The notes under the pieces were generated by a model, which was given only the letters and a program-made list of their open reading frames with translations, was not told the DNA's origin and searched no databases. The position numbers were made by a program, and so were the translations under genes. Below are positions 27,326 to 37,482 of a stretch of DNA of 64,000 nt, piece after piece (position 1 is the stretch's first letter; every line of letters starts with the position of its first letter). The DNA lies in the NCBI GenBank assembly GCA_026122225.1, contig JANEZZ010001959.1, positions 1,683,501 through 1,747,500 of the forward strand, in the 5' to 3' direction. This DNA comes from Heloderma charlesbogerti. Its lineage: Eukaryota > Chordata > Lepidosauria > Squamata > Helodermatidae.

Positions 27326-27745
27326 AATAGCATTGGCATATATAGAATAGAATAGACACCATATTATTTGGACCATCTTCCACGAGTGAAACTACAATCT
27401 TGAAAACTTGAACAATAGAAAAAATGTTTTTTCTATTGAGTAACTGTAATGTTTTATCTTCCCCCTAAATAAGAATTCTACATCTATATTACTTAGCTGC
27501 ATAATATTTCCACAATATGATCTTCAAAACTGGTATGGGATATCCCCTGACATACTTCAGCCCAGCTCATATACATTAAAAATTAAGCCTCAAAATGAAT
27601 GCCCCCAAAACTAAAGATTAAAAACTGAAATAAAGTTCAAGCACAAAGTGTTACTAAGTGTACATTGGACTACAGGCTCAAATCATTTCACGGCCACAAG
27701 GCTGAGTTCTGAAAATGTGTAACTCAGCTTCCACAGAATACTTGC

Positions 27746-27869
27746 CCCTTCTGCATACTGCAAAAATCGCTGATTTGTTTCTTTTTTACCAAAGTCATCC
27801 AAGAACTTTTGTCGGTAAGCCAGAACTGTGTCAACGTGTGTCTTGTGTTTCACAGCAAGTTCTAGTGCC
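27746..27869 (-). CDS. IFT80: IFT80 penultimate coding exon
   Basis: A 124-nt exon. The first base completes an Arg codon (AG|G); 41 codons follow, beginning [19 protein letters not shown] and ending QYAEG in phase 0. This is a solenoid segment highly conserved in vertebrate IFT80. The acceptor is TTTTCTTCTAG. The donor is GC rather than GT: the exon ends GAAGGG and the intron starts GCAAGT. The placement follows from homology, because the next exon must begin with L-x-x-x-W after YAEG, and it does. Reading on without splicing would add 20 residues before a stop. Confidence 0.92.
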
Positions 27870-28209
27870 CTAGAAGAAAACAATAATGAGCTCATCAGGC
27901 TGAACTCAGAAACCGGCCTAATTACAAATGCTTTGGTTTTATAAAAATACATGCTGTACAGTGACTGCACTGGTGGAAAGTTTTCCTGACCTAAAGCAAG
28001 AAGAAACCTAGCATTAGAGCTGGCAACGATGATGGCTTAGACAAATGTTATGAAGTATGTTATGAAAAGCAGTTATATTTCTATTGTCCATACAGTATTA
28101 TAAAAACTGAAATGTATTTTCTCCACTAAATATAGTTTGCTCATAATTTAAAACAACAATTTTAATAGCAACGTTACTATTAACACGCATAAAGAATGCT
28201 TCATAACTG

Positions 28210-29480
28210 TTGGAGTGGGCAGGTTCGCGCGTAACACTAAGCCACCTGCGAATACGCCACGGTGGGTTGTTTGTTTGCTGAACAACCCACAATATGCTCG
28301 ACAGATGAACAGGCTTGCCGTGCCTTGTTCTCCCCCTTCTTCCCCCTCAGTCCTCCAACTGGCTCCAGAATGTATCCCAGGCACCTTGGTGGCAGAACCC
28401 ATCTTGCCTCCTCATCCCAGCCCCTCCCCGCTCCAATCTCTAGACCTTTTCATTCACCACCTTTTTGGGGGGGGGTGTGCTTTGGGAGTACACAAATGTG
28501 TTCATAATTTTTTTAATTATTATTTCCCCCCATTCTTTCGCAACTGTGCAAGCACACACTTTTGCCTGTCTGTGTAGTCTTGCCTTGTCAATGTCCTTAT
28601 ATGTTGCAGCTGTCAATGGAAGCTCCGAAGCGCAGTAGGTAACATTCAAGGAAATTGACAAGGCAAGACTGCAGATAGGTGAATTTGTGCACAGTTGAAA
28701 AGGATGGGAGAGAGGGATAATACTAAGGGAGAGGCAGAACCCATTTGAGCAGTCAAGAAGCACCAAAAAAAGGGGGAAATGCAAGAGCAGTAAGTGCCCC
28801 AAAGGGGGGGGGAATAACTGAAGCAGTAACTGCTCCTAAAAGGAGCCACAAAAAGTGTGGGAGCCAATATCTCCTCTTTTTGGACTTGCTGGAGACTCGG
28901 AGAAGTGTTGAATGGGAGAAGGGCACCGACAAGTGTCAGTTCAACACTTAAAAGGATTACATTGCCAAGTGGGAGATACTGTGTCCCCCCACCTTTTGGT
29001 GCACCTCTCACATTGGCCTTCCCTTTGACAGCTGAAACATACAAGGAAATTGACAAGGCAAGGCTACGCATATCTGACAGGCAAAAGTGCACTCCTGCGC
29101 ACTTGCGAAGAAACGGGAAAAACACTTTTTTTTTTTTAAAGGTCCCATTTGTGTAATCCCAACCCTCTGAAAAATTTAAAAAACTGGTGGCGAACAAGTG
29201 ATGGTCCCTCCAAAGTGCCATTTGGGCACTGTCCATCACTGGTGAGGGAGGCTGGAGGTGGCACTGGCAAGATCGCAGAGAATGGCACAGGCTTTTTTGC
29301 TGCTCTTGCCAAGTGGCTCTGCAGCCAATCCTGGCAACCCACGATAAAATTGCTCTCCTGAGTTCGGACAACATGATAACCCACCATAGGTATGAACAAC
29401 CCTACAAAAAACCATGGGTTTTCAGAGTGGCTTGTTTGTGAAAATTAAGCTACCTTGTAGACCATGCACCAGGTTTGAAC
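28210..29480. mobile_element. Complex fold-back DNA element (unclassified)
   Basis: Several inverted repeats nest here. 28530-28600 (TCTTTCGCAACTGTGCAAGC, then CTTGCCTTGTCAATGTCC) reappears inverted at 29040-29120 (GGAAATTGACAAGGCAAGG, then CTTGCGAAGAAACGG). A third copy of the CTTGCCTTGTCAAT block lies inverted near 28645-28670. The outer parts carry GGTGGGTTGTTTG at 28261-28274 and the inverted AACCCACCAT near 29374-29386. No transposase is present. Boundaries and family are uncertain. Confidence 0.5.
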
Positions 29481-29606
29481 AACATGACAATCCAGTAAGA
29501 ATAAGTAATTGTTATTAGGACCACAACAGATTGACTATTGCTGGACTTTAAAATTTGTGATACCAGAGATCAAATCTCAGCTCACTAACAGACACTGATC
29601 TAATGG

Positions 29607-29609
29607 ATC

Positions 29610-29658
<49 letters not shown>

Positions 29659-29684
29659 GATAGATACACACACACACACATATA

Positions 29685-29724
<40 letters not shown>

Positions 29725-29755
29725 TATATACACACACATACACATATATACAGAG

Positions 29756-29791
<36 letters not shown>

Positions 29792-29793
29792 CG
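29607..29793. repeat. Compound microsatellite (GATA)n-(CA)n-(GA)n
   Basis: A run of GATA units (29607-29655), then CA-rich repeats to about 29745, then a GA run to 29790. Long frames on the minus strand across this stretch are repeat artefacts. Confidence 0.95.
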
Positions 29794-30039
29794 CTTTGAA
29801 TAAGCAGAGCCTTCCCATCAGAGTTGGGGAAGACCCCATACATCCAATAGGAATATGCACCTGAGCTCTTGCTCACACAGAACTCCCTATCCATAAAGCT
29901 TTAGACTAGAAACTTTGGGCAAATTGCTTTTTCAAACTTGGCTCCGCACTCTAAAAACAAACACATTGCTAGTGCAATAGCTTCTTCAGAACCAGTAGAA
30001 TATTCTGAAGATGTTCACTAGACTTTTTTTTTAAGGACT

Positions 30040-30167
30040 ATGGTCTGAAGTTACTGGATGCCACAACCTTGGTAAGCGAAACAAGTATGGGCCTCATCAG
30101 GGCCTGAATGGGAGACTGCCTGGGAGCCTTATGTACACCAGTGGGATATAGAAGTAACTAATAAATA
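30040..30167 (+). mobile_element. 5S rRNA-derived SINE
   Basis: 30060-30127 resembles the 3' two-thirds of vertebrate 5S rRNA. It keeps a GTAAGCGAAACAAG block in the position of the A box and TGAATGGGAGACTGCCTGGG, close to the C-box region. It runs directly into GGGATATAGAAGTAACTAATAAATAG, a LINE-type tail. The fusion of 5S promoter and LINE tail marks it as a SINE, not a 5S gene. Confidence 0.65.
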
Positions 30168-30224
30168 GTCTGCCCACAGCACTTTCAAACATTTAAATGC
30201 TTCACATAAATTATTTCAGTAATC

Positions 30225-30365
30225 CTTAACACAGCCTTTTAAACTAGACTAGCTCCCATATTTCAGATTGGGCCAGGGGAACTGAAGCTGAAGCTAACAG
30301 TGGCTTGCCTAAGGCCACACAGTGAATTTATGGTGGAGGTGACATCTGAACCAAGGCCTTCCCAA
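30225..30365 (-). mobile_element. MIR-type SINE, antisense
   Basis: The plus strand reads as the complement of a MIR core: AACTGAAGCTGAAG, then CTTGCCTAAGGCCACACAG, then CATCTGAACC. It is old and truncated. MIR-like CORE-SINEs occur throughout amniotes. Confidence 0.5.
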
Positions 30366-31110
30366 GGATGATACCCAGCCAAGTCATGTTTCAAAACTCA
30401 GCACCATTTCTCTGCTCTCTCTGTGTGTGGGATAATTTAAAGGGGCATGGGGGAAGCAGTGAGCTTGAGAGGCTCTCATTTCATCCCAAAAGCTCCCTCC
30501 CAGTTGTTTTCCCCTACTTGAAGTGTGGATAAGACATATGAACCAGGAATCGACATAGTTCTAAAGAGGCACTGACATTATGTACAAATACAACAGCCAG
30601 ACTGTTAAAGAAACATGATGTGTTCCATGTATCTAGGGCTTTGGGCTTCGGTTTCCCAAACAACAGTTCCCCATGCCACATAGCCAACCAAACTAAAAAA
30701 TCTCAATTGGAGAAATCGGGCTCACTAAAGTAGCCTTTTGGGATCCGAGCCATTATACATAAGTAATACCAGCATCAGAAAGATCCGGTTTGGCCTTTCT
30801 TTAAAGTAGCATGTAGGAGTAACTAGCCCAAGTTCTACACTGGTTACTCAATTCTAGAATTCTAAAAAAATCCCACAAAACCAGATTCTCTTAAATATTA
30901 TTTAAACATTCATTCTGAAAGAAAATGTTTAGCCTTGTGGCAGGGGTGGGATTAAATATGCATTTTCTTCCCCAATATTTAGACTTTAAAGCAACATTAG
31001 TTAATAAGTTAGGCAATAAATAGTTTAACAAAACAATGGAAAAGCCTTGCAATTATAATTCTAGAAATAGAAAACTCTTCCAATTATAGTAATTATAAGA
31101 AACATGCTAC

Positions 31111-31283
31111 CTTTCCCAGTTGTAAAGGTTAATATTGACTTGAATAGCTTGGTAAATAAGGCCAGCTTGAAGAAGCAGTGTTTCAGCATCCTGTACATTT
31201 CCACTGAAAAGCAAGATATGAGCCAATCTTGATTCTTTTGATGGAAAATCCTTGATGGAACTGATATACTGAACTTTGTCGAT
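31111..31283 (-). CDS. IFT80: IFT80 coding exon (solenoid)
   Basis: A 173-nt exon of 57 codons plus AG. It begins [19 protein letters not shown], includes [14 protein letters not shown], and ends INLYNWE with a split Arg codon. This is the TPR-like alpha-solenoid region of IFT80. Acceptor AACAACAACAG, donor AAAG|GTAGCA. It is separated from the upstream exon by only 115 bp. Confidence 0.92.
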
Positions 31284-31398
31284 CTGTTGTTGTTGTTTTT
31301 AAACAAAGATAAAATAAAATTAGCACATTTAAAGTTACAATTCCACTTCATAAAAGCTAAAAACAAACAACCCAAACAGTTAAGCCTGACCTACTTAC

Positions 31399-31488
31399 TT
31401 CACCAATTGATGCATAGGCTACTTCTGCTGTATTCATATCCTTATTGGCTACTGCCATAGCAGCTAAACATGCCCACAACGTTTGATC
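31399..31488 (-). CDS. IFT80: IFT80 coding exon (solenoid)
   Basis: A 90-nt exon of exactly 30 codons, [18 protein letters not shown] followed by [12 protein letters not shown], phase 0 at both ends. Acceptor TTTTAAG, donor GAA|GTAAGT. It matches a conserved helix pair of the IFT80 solenoid with only conservative changes from mammals. Skipping it would keep the frame. Confidence 0.92.
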
Positions 31489-31929
31489 CTTAAAATGAAA
31501 CAAATATATTAAGCTTAAGATAACTTTTTCTCTTATAGAATACAAAAGTCTGTCTTCAGCCAAATAAAGATGACTAGAACTCTACTAGTGCTAACAGCGA
31601 CAAGGCCCATCTTAAGCTGCTAAAGTGTTATTGTTGTTGTCCCCTCCCTCCCCTATAGTTATTAATTTCTACCCTGATTCAACACATGGGCTGGGATACA
31701 AAGAGCTCATGTCCAATAACTTGGACATTAGTGGCATTTTTCCTACTTCTTTCCTTTGAATAGGACATCTCTCCACTGCCCTATCACAACCTGCTTTTGT
31801 AAATTCCTTGAGTTTCAAAAATGGTTTGCTATGTGGCAATTTGTTTCCACATAACGCACACAATAGAGCCAAAATTAAATAGTTTCAAATCCTATTTCAC
31901 TCCATGGACAAATGAAGCATACACTTAAA

Positions 31930-32405
31930 ACTCCAACTGAAAAATGAGGAGTAAGAGGAAAGGACATGATAGAGGTGTATAAAACTATGCATGGTGTGGA
32001 GAAAGTGGAGAGGGAGATTTGTTTTCTCCCTCTTTCACAATACTAGAACCTGGGGTCATCTAATGAAGCTGAGAAGATTCAGGACACATAAAAGGAAGTA
32101 TTTCTTCATACAGCACATCATTAAAACCATGGAATTCACTACCACAAGATGTACTGATGGTCACCAACTTGGGTAGCTTTAAAAGATTAGACAAATTCAT
32201 GGAGGATAAGGCTATCATTGGCTACTAGTCATGATGGCTATATATTGGCTCCGGTATAAAGCCAATTGTAGACCAGTTGCTGGGGAATATGAGTGGGAGA
32301 GTGGTGTTGGGCTTTTCACAGGCATGTGACTGACACTGTGCAAATGGCATGCTGGACAAAATAGGTCTTTGGTCTGATCCAGCATGGCTCTAATGGACGT
32401 AAGAG
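31930..32405 (+). mobile_element. CR1 LINE 3' end, older subfamily
   Basis: Contains GACATGATAGAGGTGTATAA, AAGGAAGTATTTCTTCATAC and, near the end, TCTTTGGTCTGATCCAGCA, typical of reptile CR1 3' regions. Frames are broken. It lies in the IFT80 intron 31489-34978. Confidence 0.75.
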
Positions 32406-32409
32406 GGCT

Positions 32410-34978
32410 TAATTTGGTTGGCTTATGCCCAATGTATTTGGGACTGATGTGTTTTATATTTACTGATTTTGGATACATCAACAGCATAATCACTATGTGA
32501 ATATTTTTTAGTGCTTAATCTGGATCAAAATCTCAATTTATCAAATTGCAGAAATATCCAGAGGCAAATTCAGAACCAAATTTGGGCTAAAAATATTCAT
32601 ATTTTAACTATATGTGGATCAAAGAAGTATTGCATTCTAGACCTGGGTGATCAATCGAAAACATGTATTGGTCAAGATGACCCTTATGCAGCTATGCAAA
32701 ACCTTATATAAATAACAAACTGCAGCCACCAGAACCAGCTAACTAAAACGGAGTGTGCTTTTTCCCTCTCAAAGTATAAAAGTAAGAATATGAAAATATT
32801 TTTACTAGGTTGGATCCAGAGAAATGTAAGTGGAAGTGGGTTTTCCACTCACAAAAGATGCCTCTGCTCTAATTTTGGTGATTCCCCCTGCCTTTCCCCA
32901 CAGCTCACCCCAATCAGCCTGACCCTTGGGAGATACTTTTTGTGGGGGTGGGAAAAGATAGGGAAAGTCATCTTCCACCTACCCCATTCCACCAATGCTT
33001 CTCTGAATCAAACGCATTTAATTCAGTGAGCTACTTAGTCTAAAGCATCCATGTATGTGTTCTATAGGGCCAGAGCTATAGTCCCCAGTACTGTGGAGGA
33101 GTAAGAGTTTAGGAAATGTTTGCCAGTTTGGGTTTTATGCTTGACTTGTACATTTTAAGAACACAGAAAATAAATAAATTAAAAATCACAAGTTAAAATC
33201 AACAAAGCCTGAACTTGAAGTATCAGATTTTATTATTGTTTCCTACAGGGCTTCTCTGTATCAGCTTTCATTTCCTATGCCTTAAAAAGAAATGGAATTC
33301 TGAAGTATGTTTAGAAGTTGACTTGATTTTAAGGGAATTACCCTGCCTCTTCTCCTGACCCCTTCACAGTATTTGACTGAGTAAGCATAATACCACTATA
33401 TTATAATTCAAAGTCAGGAATCCAACAACTACTCCTTAACTGCAGTACAATCTTCTCTCCCAATCCTTGTTCACTAATTGTGTGAATTTTCATTTACAAG
33501 CCAACTTTATCTTTGAACTGTTTGTGAATATTTTGTTGGCAGTGTGCCCCCTGCAGGGGTGTGGGCCTCAGCAGGTGCTCAATGATGCCTACCTCTGGCG
33601 CCAGTCCTGAATTTGGGGATTGTGGCAAGTGTGTATACATTTCCAGAAAATAGATGAAACACTGAAATAAGTTTACTTATGAGTCATTGTGATCATCTGA
33701 AAATTATTATAATGTAAGAACCTTTTAAAATAGGGACAAGCAACCTGTGGCCCTCAGCTTGATTTCATGTGGCTGTTGGCCTATGGGGAGGAAAAGAGGG
33801 GGGCAGAGAGAGGGGGAGGGAGAAGAGGGTGGCCCCACCTACTTTTGGCTCTGGCCCTGCCTACCACCAGCATGTGGCCCTGGCAAATTACCCTCAACAG
33901 GAAAAGGGTTCTCGACCTTTGCTTTGAAATGTGCTGAGGGGGGGAAATAATAGATTTTACCAGAGTCACCTCACCTGCTGCTGTTGCCTATGTTATCAGA
34001 AAGTGAGGAAAAAGAAATGAAAAGGAAGATACTTTAAAAAATCAACAACTGGATAACCTGCTACGTAAAGAAATAGAGGGCAGCCAGCAGCATCCTGCTC
34101 TGCTTGCCCTCTGCCCTTTTCCCACCTGCTGCAAAGCTATCTGTTACTGGGAGAGAGCCACCACAGCAGTGCACTGTGCTAATAAGGCGGTTCCTGAAGA
34201 TAGGAAGGAGTGAAGATAAGCAACCAGCCCAGCATTGCATGTTTCTTTTTCTCTTCTGCCCTTAAAAGGCTACTCATCCTTAAGTGCAGAAAACAGAGAA
34301 TGTAAACAGTGTTACGATAATTGCCAAACCTACATTTAAAGATCCCAGAAAGGCACATACGATAGTGGTTTGGTAGGAGTTGAGAGCAGGAGGGTGGCCA
34401 GACAGAGTTTGATAGGAGGGGGCAGTTTGCTACTCAGCTCAGACAAATGGGCAACTACGTCAGTGAGACTGAATTGCATTTTTAGGAAGTGTGTCAAATT
34501 GCATTTTTAAAAGAAAGCTTTCCATGGAATTGAATCCTATAAACTTTTGTGTGCATTATCAAATGTTTAGCATAAAGATTTTCAATGTAATAATTCATAA
34601 TAATTTTAATTTTAAAAACATGTAGATAGAAAAATGTTTGCAGCTTAGTAATAAAGGAAAAAAACATGGCTTTACTAAATTTGAAATATATTTAGAATGA
34701 TCACTGTCACTGTCCCTGAGACAGTGTGGGATTCTTGAATTATTTTTCTAAACAGCAGATGCCTTTCAGTACATCGCAAGCCAGTCTTAGAAGTCAGGAG
34801 CGTTTCAAAAGTGTTCTATGATGGGCCCTTGTTTGCAGGGATGGGGCGGAGAATGGACACAAAAGCCTGCTTAGAATGTGAACAGGTCTATACTTCAAAA
34901 CTGAAAAAGTAATGGGTCACAGTTACCGTGTATGTAAAAATCATAAAAGCTTATTCTGCTGCAGACTTGTATATTTAC
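32410..34978 (-). other. IFT80: IFT80 intron, mostly unique sequence
   Basis: No exon seen. 33728-33930 may be a decayed hAT MITE (AGGGACAAGCAACCTGTGGC on the left), but I could not pair its ends. The remainder is AT-rich unique sequence. Confidence 0.45.
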
Positions 34979-35150
34979 CTTAACAAATCGACATAGTCTA
35001 ATGGCATCTTCCCATTTTGAATTGTTCACATATTCATGAAGTATAGCTGGATAAGGTGAAATACTGATGTGAATAAGTGAACCATCAGCTCTCCTGATAG
35101 TTACTTGACTTCCAACAAAACTCACAATCTGTGGATTTTTACTAAATTCA
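34979..35150 (-). CDS. IFT80: IFT80 coding exon (propeller-solenoid link)
   Basis: A 172-nt exon: T completes a Ser codon, then 57 codons begin [20 protein letters not shown] and end with [12 protein letters not shown] in phase 0. It covers the last blade of the second WD40 propeller ([12 protein letters not shown]) and the first solenoid helices. Acceptor CTCAACAG, donor AAG|GTAAAT. Near-identical to the mammalian segment. Confidence 0.93.
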
Positions 35151-35335
35151 CTGTTGAGGAAAACATGATTAGAGATCAGAATTTTTAAAAAAAATCAGTA
35201 TAGTCTAACTAGAACTGTGTTGAAATGAAAGATCAAGCAGTTCAATCCAAAGTATATTTTCTAAAGCATTAATTGCACTCTCTTCTTTTAGTAATCATTA
35301 ACCATTAATGGATATACAGTCACATTCTTCATCTA

Positions 35336-37480
35336 CAGTGATGCGAAAAAATTTGTGAGCCCTAATTATACAGGAATTCCATAGTTGCACCATGATAGCC
35401 TTTGTGAATCAAAACCAATCCTTCTCTAAATAGCCAATACGGTTTATATTAACCAATTCCGTGTCTTGTGAAATACAAGGATGTATAAATCAGGTAAACA
35501 ACGCGTACTTAAAAGTCAGGATATGTGCAAAAGTAAGTGAACCCCTGGTTGCATCAGATGAGTTAAAGGGAATAATTAGAATTAGGTAGATCTTCAGGGG
35601 TGAGTTTGGGAGGCTCCACCCTATAAAGAGATCAGAAATTTTGTGAGTTTGGTCTTCACCATACAGTTGTGTGAAAACATGTCATGCCACAATCAAAAGA
35701 CATCTCTGAGGAACTCAGAAAAGCAGTTATTGCTGCTCATCAGTCTAGACAGGGTTACCAAAACCACTTCTAAGGATTTTGGGCTCCACCAATCCACTGT
35801 GAGACAGTGTCAGGAGCGCCCTAGCTGCCTCTTGCAGTCCCCACCAATAGCCAACTCAGGACACAGACGATGAGGAATTCTTTCTGAGACTTTATTCCTT
35901 TATTACTTTATGACTCTTTCAAAATACCAGTAGCCAGCGCCAAAGCAAGGAACAGCTCTGGGGAAAGATAGCTGAGTAGCCTAAGCTCCAGGGAAGGCAG
36001 TTGGTCCCCGTTTGAAGGAGAATCATGGGAAGACCCTGAACTTATGGGCTAGGGAGAGATCCTTCCTCTTTCCCTTGGGTCCTCAGGACGCGACCGTTGT
36101 TTGCGTGCCAAACGAGCGCTACACCTCCTTTCTGCACCCTCCATCTGTCGTCGCTCCCTGTGTCTGCGCCGAGCATCCAGCAAGCCCCCCTCCAGCGCTC
36201 TCTCACTGCCAGGGTCACTATCTATCCCAGGAATGCTGGCAGGAGGAATCTCTGCCAGCTGCTGTGCTTGTGAGAGATGAGTGAGCTCCTCTCCCATAGA
36301 TTGCTGTTCCTCCTCAGAATCAGAACTGCTCTGGGGCTCTATTGGCTCAGTTTCCACCCTGACAGACAGATAGTCTACAAATGGAGAAGATTCAAGACCA
36401 CAGTCACTCCATCCAGGAGCGGTCGTCCTACCAAAATCTCTCCAAGAACAAACTGGCGTATCATCCAGGAAGTCAAAAAGAACCCCATAGTAACATTCAA
36501 GGATCTGCAGGCCACTCTTGCCTTGGCTAATGTGAATGTTCCTGACTCAACTATCAGAAAATAACTGAACAAGAACGTTGTTCATGGGAAGACAGCCAGG
36601 AGGAAACCACTGCTCTTGAAAAAGAACACTGCTGCCTATCTGAAGTTCGCTAAAGATGATCCCCAAGACTTCTAGAACAATGTTCTCTGGACAGACAAGT
36701 CAAAAGTAGAACTTTTTGGCTTCAATGGAAAATGTTACGTTTGGCGCAAAACAAACACTGAATTTGAGCAGGAGAACCTCATCCCAACAGTCATGCATGG
36801 TGGTAGGAATGTGATGATTTGGGCCTGCTTTGCTGCCTCAGGACCCAGATGGCTTGCCGTCATTGACATAACCATGACTTCTGCAGTGTATCAGAAGATT
36901 CTAGAGGAGAATGTCAGGCCATCCATCCATGAGCTGAAGCTGAACCGGAAGTGGGTCATGAAACAAGACAATGATCCTAAACCTACAGGCAGATCTACAA
37001 AAGAATGGCTGTGGAAGAAGAAATTCCATGTTTGAGAATGGCTTAGTCAAAATCCGGACCTACACCCCATCAAAATGTTGTGGCAGGACCTGAAGCGAGC
37101 TGTTCATGCAAGGAAGCCCTCAAATGTCACTGAGTTGAAGCAGTTCTGTAAGGAGGAATGGGCCAAAATTCCTCAAAACCAATGTAAGAGACTGACCAAC
37201 AGTTACAGGAAATGCTTAGTTGAAGTCATTGCTACTCAAGGGGATGCCACCAGGTACTGAAGCTAAAAGTTCACATACTTTTTCACACATGGATATTAAA
37301 TGTTGAATCAGTTGTGGATAAATAGATGTTAAAAAAGCATGATGTTTGTGTGTCATTTGTTTCATCAGGTAATCTGTTGTTCTTTATCTAGGATTATGGG
37401 GTTAGATTAAGATCTAATAACATTTTAGGTTGGAAATACGTGACAATCCTAAGAGGTTCACAAACTTTTTCTTGCCACTG
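35336..37480 (+). mobile_element. Tc1/mariner element, inactive, split by a solo LTR
   Basis: Terminal inverted repeats start CAGTGATGCGAAAAAATTTG and, inverted, CAGTGGCAAGAAAAAGTTTG. TA flanks both sides. Excluding the LTR insertion the element is about 1.58 kb, normal for Tc1. The plus-strand transposase is recognisable but broken: a helix-turn-helix part (SEKQLLL, then TVRQ), SGRPTKISPR, WTDKSKVELFG with the first catalytic Asp, QDNDPK with the second, and DLHPIKMLWQDLK, where Lys replaces the third acidic residue. Stops include a TAG before the WTDK block and a TGA at about 37034. Confidence 0.9.
35808..36364 (-). mobile_element. Solo LTR (Ty3/gypsy- or ERV-like) inside Tc1
   Basis: A 557-bp insert starts TGTCAGG and ends CCTGACA, flanked by GACAG at 35803-35807 and 36365-36369. 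TG...CA ends and a 5-bp duplication indicate an LTR. The AATAAA on the minus strand (35896-35891) sets its orientation. The minus-strand frame 36357-36049 (102 codons) begins METEPIEPQSSSDSEEEQ and aligns with the frame in the second LTR copy at 54849-56294. The parent element's family cannot be fixed from the LTR alone. Confidence 0.8.
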
Positions 37481-37482
37481 TA

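Larger units (their letters stand above)
22751..27745 (-). other. IFT80: IFT80 last intron (GC-AG)
   Basis: This 4995-bp intron starts with GCAAGT and ends with CTACAG. It holds a small palindromic MITE (about 23865-23965), a BovB 3' fragment (24553-25107) and two CR1 3' ends (25436-25965, 26948-27325). About 25318-25438 is probably another old palindromic repeat. Confidence 0.75.

Noticed and set aside
29577..29894. Open frames of repeated Tyr/Ile/Ser and Cys/Val
   Set aside because: Pure microsatellite translation.
30058..30127. 5S rRNA gene
   Set aside because: The 5' third is missing, many bases differ, and a LINE-like tail follows.
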